The notes under the pieces: model-generated
Told to the model about the DNA's origin: nothing
Databases searched by the model: none
What the model saw: only the letters and a program-made list of their open reading frames with translations
Translations under genes and position numbers: made by a program
Shown here: positions 5,877 through 10,400 of the stretch, one piece after another
Layout: each line of letters opens with the position of its first letter
Position numbering within the stretch: position 1 is the first letter of the stretch
Assembly: GCA_964636895.1 (NCBI GenBank)
Contig: CAZWUW010000092.1
Location: 1-10,400 of the forward strand
DNA: 10,400 bases
Origin: CAZWUW01 sp964636895
GTDB taxonomy: Bacteria; Bacillota; Thermincolia; Thermincolales; CAZWUW01
Reading direction: 5' to 3'

Positions 5877-7205
5877 ATGACAACCTTAAACCTAACAGCA
5901 CTGAGAAACCTAATAAAAGAATTCCCGTTAAAAGTGTTTAATCTGTCGATACCGGCACCCGACCTGCCCCAGGCGGCCCATCAAGCGACTAACCCGGACA
6001 AAGAAGACGAATTATTGGCTGAATTAACCCGAATTATCAGCAACCGGGAAATATCTATCCTGTACCAACCGCTGGTATCTTTGCACACAGGTAAAATTTT
6101 CGGCTACGAGGCGTTAAGCCGCGGCCCGGAAAACAGTAAACTTACCTCGCCCGGCGCACTGTTTCCCGCCGCTGAAGCGGCAGGCCTTTTATACCCGTTG
6201 GAGAAACTGGCCCGGGAAACGGCTATCCGGGGAATGCCGAAGCTTTCGCCGGAACAGCGGTTATTCCTCAATATTAACCCCGGCATTATCAGCGATCCAA
6301 AATTCACTACCGGTGAGACCCGCCGGTTGCTTGAGAGTATCGGTCTTGCGCCCCGCAACATCGTTTTTGAAATTACCGAACGAACCTCTATCAAAGACTT
6401 TAACCAGTTCCGCCAGGTCCTTGAACACTACCGCGACCAAGGCTTCGGCATCGCCGTAGACGATGCCGGTGCCGGCTATTCCAGTCTGCAGTCTATTGCG
6501 GAACTGCATCCAGAATTTATCAAAATCGATATGTCCCTAATTAAGAACGTGGACAAAAACCCGGTGAAAAAAGCGCTCATCGAGACTTTCGTCACCTTCG
6601 CCCAAAAAATCAACAGTGAAATTATTGCCGAAGGTATAGAAACCCCTCAGGAGCTTAAGGTCTTGATGGAAATGGGCATTCACTACGGGCAAGGATATTT
6701 TCTGGCCCGCCCGGCCAATCCTGTCCCGGCCGTTAACATGCAAGCTCGCGAAGTTTTTGCCATGCAGTTTATTAACCCCGGAGAATATATGAACGCGGAT
6801 TACCACCCGATCAGGCAACTAATTCATGATGTCCGTTGCATTAAACCCGAAACTGTTGTCGCCGATTTAGTCACATATTTTAACCACAACCAGCAGGTCA
6901 AAGCGGTTGTGGTTGCCGTTGCCAATCTCCCCTTGGGCCTGATTATGCGGGATCAGCTTTTCCTGAAGCTGGCTAACCAATACGGGCCGGCCCTGTACTG
7001 GAAGAAACAGGTTGACAGATTGATGGATGCCCAACCACTAGTGGTGGAGTCCCGCATGCCCATCCACAGGGTGGCTAACCTGGCCATGAACAGAACCAGC
7101 AAGAAACTATACGATTATGTTATTGTTACTGAAAACAAAAAACTTCTGGGCGTGGTTTCGGTGCAAAGTTTGTTAAATACTGTGACTATCGACGGGAAGT
7201 ATTAA
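5877..7205 (+). CDS. Cyclic-di-GMP phosphodiesterase: EAL domain with C-terminal CBS pair
   Basis: This 442-residue protein has no predicted membrane segment. After a roughly 45-residue N-terminal extension comes an EAL domain (about 50-285) with the catalytic set intact. The residues are EALSRG (Glu78), NINP (Asn132), EITE (Glu165/168), VDDAGAGYSS (Asp195, Asp196), KIDMSLI (Lys216, Asp218), EGIET (Glu252) and GQGYFLARP (Gln272). It should therefore hydrolyse c-di-GMP to pGpG. Residues 310-440 resemble two CBS repeats (each ending like VIMRD or VVSVQSLL), likely a nucleotide-sensing module. Related EAL-CBS proteins often continue into a GGDEF domain; here the stop follows the CBS pair directly. 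The ATG has GGGAGG 5 nt upstream. It is monocistronic, with its 3' end 6 bp from the convergent peptidase gene and no room for a terminator. Confidence 0.92.
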   Translation: MTTLNLTALRNLIKEFPLKVFNLSIPAPDLPQAAHQATNPDKEDELLAELTRIISNREISILYQPLVSLHTGKIFGYEALSRGPENSKLTSPGALFPAAEAAGLLYPLEKLARETAIRGMPKLSPEQRLFLNINPGIISDPKFTTGETRRLLESIGLAPRNIVFEITERTSIKDFNQFRQVLEHYRDQGFGIAVDDAGAGYSSLQSIAELHPEFIKIDMSLIKNVDKNPVKKALIETFVTFAQKINSEIIAEGIETPQELKVLMEMGIHYGQGYFLARPANPVPAVNMQAREVFAMQFINPGEYMNADYHPIRQLIHDVRCIKPETVVADLVTYFNHNQQVKAVVVAVANLPLGLIMRDQLFLKLANQYGPALYWKKQVDRLMDAQPLVVESRMPIHRVANLAMNRTSKKLYDYVIVTENKKLLGVVSVQSLLNTVTIDGKY

Positions 7206-7211
7206 CGCATG

Positions 7212-8402
7212 TCATTGCACTGCGATAATCTCGTCCGGCACGTTTGTAAGCCTCTCCAGCCCAGTATCGGTGACAGCATAGGTGTTTTCGATGCCTACCG
7301 CTCCCTCGCCGGGAAAAATAAACTTTGGCTCCAGAGCAATAACCATACCCGGCACTAACTCAACCGACAGCCCTTTGGCCAACACCGGCAGTTCATCCAG
7401 TTCCAGACCGACACCGTGGCCAATAAATCTGGCTCGGTCGGGCCCGCAGCCCATAAAGAATTCCGCCAGACCGGCCTTTGCCGCCATAGCAAGGCCGATT
7501 TCATGCAGTTCACTGCCGTTAACACCCGGTTTACAGCGCCTTACCACTTCTTCTTGAATTTCCAGCGCCAGCTGGTGAGCATCAGTATATTTTTTCGCCA
7601 ACGGTCCGATGGCAAAAATCCGGGTCAGGTCAATGATATAACCGTCCCAAATACCTGCAAAATCAATGAGAATCGGCTCACCCCGGCAAATTATTTTATA
7701 CCCTGCACCGGACGGTTGGGCCGGAGTTAAACCGAGGCCACCCGTAGGCCCGTCAAAATAACTGGGTATAGCAGCAGATGCCCCGGCCATCAGGTGACCC
7801 ACAAATACGCTCTGATTAAAGGTCCGCAACCGCGGCAAACCCATATGCCCGCCGCTTCGGGCCATACTTTCAATGCGTGCGGACAGCTCCACTTCAGTCA
7901 TGCCCGCTTGAATCAGATTGGGAATTTCCCGAAAAACCACATCCATTTGTCGCGCGGAATTCCGCAACAAATCAATTTCATATGGCGATTTAAGCTGGCG
8001 GAGCTGCCTGATTAGAGGAGAAATATCCACAATTTCCGATGTACTGAAAATTTGTTTATAATACAAATAGTTAGCGGCCGGCAGCACGTCCAGTTCCAAA
8101 CCCAACACGCCGGGTAATGGATAACCCGCAGCAGTTAGCTGGCCGGATAAATTCTTCAGGCTGCCCAGCGGTAACAGCCTGTCCAGGGCCGATTCCTCTT
8201 GGGCCCGGCTGAGGCTTTTTTTCACCAGTAACAGCGGTTCCCCCTCGGCCGGTATATACAAATGCGCATTTTGGGCTGTGCCGGTGAAATAAAACAGGTC
8301 TGCCTGCTGGATTATCAATGCCCCGGCCATCCGGCGCTGCTGCATTATGCTTTGCAGCCGGGAAATCCGGTTGTCCAGTTCTTCTCTGGGCGTAAATAAC
8401 AT
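7212..8402 (-). CDS. M24-family Xaa-Pro aminopeptidase/dipeptidase
   Basis: This 396-residue cytoplasmic metallopeptidase has an N-terminal creatinase-like domain (about 10-140) and a C-terminal pita-bread domain. All five metal ligands are identifiable: Asp247 and Asp258 in LIDFAGIWDGYIIDLTR, His329 in GHGVGLELDE, Glu358 in ALEPKF and Glu372 in IENTYAV. It should cleave peptides at Xaa-Pro bonds using Mn2+ or a similar metal. PepP versus PepQ type cannot be fixed from the motifs alone. The ATG has GGAGG 8 nt upstream. It lies 94 bp downstream of the carbonic anhydrase and may share the Mn-riboswitch transcript, which would suit a metal-dependent peptidase, though this is inference. The intervening gap holds two weak inverted repeats (8429-8433/8450-8454 and 8455-8461/8489-8495). 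Confidence 0.92.
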   Translation of the reverse strand: MLFTPREELDNRISRLQSIMQQRRMAGALIIQQADLFYFTGTAQNAHLYIPAEGEPLLLVKKSLSRAQEESALDRLLPLGSLKNLSGQLTAAGYPLPGVLGLELDVLPAANYLYYKQIFSTSEIVDISPLIRQLRQLKSPYEIDLLRNSARQMDVVFREIPNLIQAGMTEVELSARIESMARSGGHMGLPRLRTFNQSVFVGHLMAGASAAIPSYFDGPTGGLGLTPAQPSGAGYKIICRGEPILIDFAGIWDGYIIDLTRIFAIGPLAKKYTDAHQLALEIQEEVVRRCKPGVNGSELHEIGLAMAAKAGLAEFFMGCGPDRARFIGHGVGLELDELPVLAKGLSVELVPGMVIALEPKFIFPGEGAVGIENTYAVTDTGLERLTNVPDEIIAVQ

Positions 8403-8496
8403 AAATTCACCCTCCGCAATTCTTTTACAGGCTTAACGTTGAGCAATGTAGCCTAGAGGCGGGCGACTTCTTGCCGCACGAGGTTAAACGCCTCTG

Positions 8497-9048
8497 TTAA
8501 TAGCCGGCTGAAACAACCTCCAAATGACCGTCGTGCGGGTCAAACAAAAGTCCGTGCACCGGTATGTCGCTTGGAATCAAGGGACTATTTCTAATTATAT
8601 CCACTACATTGTTTATGTTGGAGACCGGGTCTTTAAAAGCCCCCAGCCATTCTAACAGGTCTGGTGCCATGCCGTCCAGAAGTGGTGCGGAGATGCCCCG
8701 GTCTTTCATTTTCTGAATCAGTCCCGGCGCATCAATATTGGCCATGCCACAGTCCTTGTGTCCGATTACCAGTACTTCCTCCACACCCAGCAGGAAGATG
8801 GCTACCACCAGGCTGCGAATAACACCGCCTTGCGGATCCAGCAATGTATTGCCGGCGTTTTTTATTATTTTGGCATCGCCTCTTTTAATGCCCATGGCCG
8901 GTTCCAGAAAATCCACCAGCCTGGTGTCCATACAAGTGAAGATGGCCAACTGTTTTTGGGGTACCTTGGATACCTCCGACTGTTTTACTTCCATCTTATG
9001 TTTGATAAACCCCTCATTGGCCGACAAAACATCATCTAGCAGACTCAA
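8497..9048 (-). CDS. Beta-class carbonic anhydrase
   Basis: This protein of about 183 residues interconverts CO2 and bicarbonate. The zinc site is complete: Cys39 and the Asp41-Arg43 dyad in CMDTRL, then His97 and Cys100 in GHKDCGM. NAGN lies near 64-67. This is the usual small prokaryotic beta-carbonic anhydrase layout, without signal peptide or membrane segment. A longer frame begins with TTG at 9064-9066, but the ribosome site GGGGAGGGG itself lies inside that extension. The TTG at 9046-9048 is 6 nt after it and is the likely start. The gene follows the GDT1-family exporter by 62 bp in the same direction and precedes the peptidase. An anaerobe could use it to supply bicarbonate for carboxylation or to balance pH. 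Confidence 0.93.
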   Translation of the reverse strand: MSLLDDVLSANEGFIKHKMEVKQSEVSKVPQKQLAIFTCMDTRLVDFLEPAMGIKRGDAKIIKNAGNTLLDPQGGVIRSLVVAIFLLGVEEVLVIGHKDCGMANIDAPGLIQKMKDRGISAPLLDGMAPDLLEWLGAFKDPVSNINNVVDIIRNSPLIPSDIPVHGLLFDPHDGHLEVVSAGY

Positions 9049-9064
9049 TATAAGCCCCTCCCCC

Positions 9065-9090
9065 AAATAATTTTTTCGGGCAAATTATTT
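9065..9090 (-). other. AT-rich intercistronic hairpin before the carbonic anhydrase
   Basis: A perfect 9-bp inverted repeat (9065-9073 with 9082-9090, AAATAATTT/AAATTATTT) has an 8-nt loop. It directly precedes the carbonic anhydrase ribosome binding site. It lacks a following T tract on the minus strand, so processing or translational control is more likely than termination. Confidence 0.45.
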
Positions 9091-9110
9091 TACCGGGCAA
9101 TCCAGGCCGA

Positions 9111-9788
9111 TTAATTCTTTTCGCGTACTACAGGCTGCTGATTGCCATAAGACATCTTAACAGCGGCATAAATCAGTCCGCCCAGGAGCACCACAAAAGC
9201 ACTGACTGTAACCGGAGAAATATATCCCTTTGGCACGCCGGTGTAAATACCAAGTATGCCAAAGATAATGAAAATCCCGGCGGAAATAGCTTTAATAACG
9301 TTTTCGGGTATCTTTTTGCCCAGCATAACGCCAACCCAGATGCCGATGGCATCAGCAATCAGCATGCCGATGGTTGTACCCATCAGAATAGCAATCGGTG
9401 CCTGGTATTTGGCAGCCAGCGCAACGGTGGCCAGTTGTGTTTTATCCCCCATTTCGGCGATGAAAAAAGCCACGGCCACAGTACCAATGGGTCCGAAGCG
9501 GGTAACCCGTTTATCCTCCCCTTCAAGTTTATCACCCCGGAGCGTCCATAAACCAAAGGCGATAAATGAAATAGCTGCCGCTACCTGTATGTATACCATA
9601 GGGATTTTGACATTCAGGAATTCCCCAACTGCCACCGCCAAAGCATGGTTTAATATGGTAGCAAAAAAAACACCTATCAGAACTTCTTTTGCTTTAAAAC
9701 GGGTGGCAAAAGCCATAGCCAACAATTGGGTCTTATCACCCATTTCCGCTACAGTGACCATAAATACCGCCGTCAAAAAAGCCTCCAT
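9111..9788 (-). CDS. TMEM165/GDT1 (UPF0016) family cation transporter, probable Mn2+ exporter
   Basis: This 225-residue integral membrane protein has two homologous halves of about three helices each. Each half opens with the family signature AEMGDKTQ (Glu15-Thr20 and Glu112-Thr117). The charged linker between them (about 84-98) contains GDKLEGEDKR. Bacterial members of this family export Mn2+, and eukaryotic ones move Mn2+/Ca2+ against H+. A hydrophobic stretch near 195-212 forms the last helix, followed by a short charged tail. The ATG has AAAGGAG 9 nt upstream. A yybP-ykoY manganese riboswitch with its terminator precedes the gene, which strongly supports manganese as the substrate. It is the first gene of a likely exporter, carbonic anhydrase, peptidase transcript. 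Confidence 0.93.
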   Translation of the reverse strand: MEAFLTAVFMVTVAEMGDKTQLLAMAFATRFKAKEVLIGVFFATILNHALAVAVGEFLNVKIPMVYIQVAAAISFIAFGLWTLRGDKLEGEDKRVTRFGPIGTVAVAFFIAEMGDKTQLATVALAAKYQAPIAILMGTTIGMLIADAIGIWVGVMLGKKIPENVIKAISAGIFIIFGILGIYTGVPKGYISPVTVSAFVVLLGGLIYAAVKMSYGNQQPVVREKN

Positions 9789-9840
9789 TTGCCTGTACTC
9801 CTTTCAATTGTTAATTATAGTTTTACCTTTTAGCCGGCAA

Positions 9841-9895
9841 AATAAAAAAACTTTTAACACGGATGATGCCAGCTGCATCACCACATGCTAAAAGT
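9841..9895 (-). terminator. Riboswitch expression-platform terminator
   Basis: On the minus strand ACTTTTA (9889-9895) pairs with TAAAAGT (9850-9856). An inner stem GGTGATGC against GCATCATCC surrounds the loop, and a T7 tract follows. The CTTT bases also form the 3' side of the riboswitch P1 helix, so the two structures compete. Mn2+-stabilised P1 should prevent termination. Confidence 0.85.
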
Positions 9896-9991
9896 CTCAC
9901 CTCTCGGCCGGGCCAAGTATGGAGCCAGGCAGATAATACCACCAGGATGTTGACTCCATAAAGCGATTGTCTCGCCGGCTACTCCCCTTTA
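9889..9991 (-). ncRNA. yybP-ykoY manganese riboswitch aptamer
   Basis: Read on the minus strand, the conserved AAAGGGGAGTAGC occupies 9990-9978, and the P3 helix pairs TATGGAG (9954-9960) with CTCCATA (9918-9924). TTGGCCCGG (about 9908-9916) and the closing GTGAGACTTTT (9890-9900) follow. P1 pairs AAAG (9987-9990) with CTTT (9891-9894). These are the hallmarks of the yybP-ykoY family, which binds Mn2+ and commonly controls UPF0016 exporters. A terminator sharing the 3' P1 strand makes it a transcriptional ON switch by inference. Confidence 0.93.
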
Positions 9992-10000
9992 ACTACAACA

Positions 10001-10029
10001 ATTTTACTAAAAATGAACAGGCAAGTCAA
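10001..10029 (-). promoter_or_regulatory. Sigma-A promoter of the manganese-riboswitch operon
   Basis: TTGACT (10024-10029) and TAAAAT (10001-10006) are separated by exactly 17 nt. Transcription would start near 9994, a few bases before the aptamer. The -35 sits in a short inverted repeat (AAGTC/GACTT). Confidence 0.8.
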
Positions 10030-10094
10030 GACTTTTGCTGCCATTTGGGGCAGAAACTTTTTTTTGTATCATCAGACCTTCATTGCCGCCCACT

Positions 10095-10123
10095 GGCACG
10101 CTCTTCCGCAGAAGTGCAGTGCC
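10095..10123. other. Hairpin between the YfbR remnant and the Mn-riboswitch promoter
   Basis: GGCAC (10095-10099) pairs with GTGCC (10119-10123), and CTTC/GAAG (10103-10106 with 10111-10114) forms the tip around CGCA. It begins 18 nt past the stop of the YfbR remnant, so it may be the original yfbR terminator. No T tract follows on the minus strand. Confidence 0.35.
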
Positions 10124-10141
10124 GCAACAAGTTAATTATCT

Positions 10142-10333
10142 TTAGTTGAGTTCGTCTAAAGTTAATGAAAAACTGGGAATAAACTTTTCCATAAAATACT
10201 TGACCTCAGGAAGATCGATTTTATCGATTTCCTTTTTTATTGATTTTTTAGCTTTCTTGAACTCCTCATTACCACTTCTAAGTTCTTCAAGACATTTAAG
10301 GTAAGCACAGATTTTATCGGCCGCTTTAACCAA
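10142..10333 (-). pseudogene. yfbR: C-terminal remnant of 5'-deoxynucleotidase YfbR
   Basis: The 63 codons read LVKAADKICAYLKCLEEL, then SGNEEF, then a Lys-rich stretch, then YFMEKFIPSFSLTLDEL. This closely follows the last third of the YfbR HD-domain nucleotidase (dNMP to deoxynucleoside), a family of roughly 190-200 residues. The match starts abruptly at about 10333. Upstream, the same frame meets TAA at 10373-10375, and the codons between (CAAKLGDCWV) do not resemble the family. The other two frames to the edge are also non-YfbR and stop quickly. The HD metal-binding motifs would have been upstream and are absent. The stretch is AT-richer and more AAA-rich than the genes to its left, suggesting a different origin. 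A TTG start at 10331-10333 is possible, but no good ribosome site is seen. I read it as a gene fragment left by a deletion or rearrangement whose junction lies near 10334-10340. Confidence 0.65.
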
Positions 10334-10400
10334 TACCCAACAATCCCCTAGTTTTGCAGCACATTTAGAATCTTAATAGCCCGGAGTCATTGAAAATACT

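Noticed and set aside
7037..7046. Palindrome CCACTAGTGG
   Set aside because: It lies inside the EAL-CBS coding sequence with no partner structure; it is probably chance.
9049..9066. Upstream TTG (9064-9066) as the carbonic anhydrase start
   Set aside because: The extension encodes the Shine-Dalgarno purine run itself; the TTG at 9046-9048 has correct spacing.
9256..9891. 211-codon plus-strand open frame opposite the Mn exporter
   Set aside because: It is a shadow of the exporter's codon pattern, without domain or ribosome site, and runs into the riboswitch.

Overview
The window looks like chromosomal DNA from a Gram-positive anaerobe of the Firmicutes, most likely a Peptococcaceae/Desulfotomaculum-Pelotomaculum type organism. 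This is an inference from moderate GC content, strong AGGAGG-type ribosome binding sites, frequent TTG starts, an EF-G-like second copy, and above all a glutaredoxin-like gene with an in-frame TGA exactly where the active-site cysteine belongs. That points to a selenocysteine-using anaerobe. No rRNA, tRNA, CRISPR array, insertion sequence or phage gene was seen.

Layout, left to right. Positions 1-412 (minus) hold the N-terminal part of an acetyl-CoA-synthetase-like enzyme that runs off the left edge; its extreme N-terminus may carry a frameshift. A terminator at 519-553 separates it from an EF-G-like GTPase (557-2584, minus). An AT-rich divergent intergenic region (2585-2905) follows, with palindromes over the probable EF-G-like promoter. 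Then comes a short plus-strand selenoprotein, a YruB/NrdH-type glutaredoxin with a Sec-Pro-Ala-Cys active site (2906-3139). It has a SECIS-like hairpin and a strong terminator. It converges on a minus-strand cluster of metallophosphoesterase, RNase HI (ATGA overlap) and a thioredoxin-reductase-like flavoprotein (5469 down to 3225).

Positions 5470-5876 hold no clear protein gene but are highly structured. On the minus strand there are an extended -10 motif, three consecutive perfect hairpins and an intrinsic terminator. Together they look like a small RNA or a terminated leader of the phosphoesterase operon. To the right lies a plus-strand c-di-GMP phosphodiesterase (EAL plus a C-terminal CBS pair, 5877-7205), converging with an M24 Xaa-Pro peptidase (7212-8402, minus).

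The peptidase is the last gene of a minus-strand run: TMEM165/GDT1-family cation exporter, beta-carbonic anhydrase, then peptidase. The run starts from a good sigma-A promoter (10001-10029), followed by a yybP-ykoY manganese riboswitch (about 9889-9991) and its terminator. This fits Mn2+-induced expression of a Mn2+ exporter. At the right edge, a 63-codon stretch (10142-10333) matches the C-terminus of the 5'-deoxynucleotidase YfbR, but its upstream part is not YfbR-like and is closed by stops. It appears to be a gene remnant.

The most notable item is the selenocysteine glutaredoxin, which conventional ORF calling splits at TGA and misses. It lies beside a thioredoxin-reductase-like gene whose usual NADPH-binding HRRxxxR motif is changed. 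The unassigned structured RNA region at 5553-5717 is the best candidate for something undescribed.
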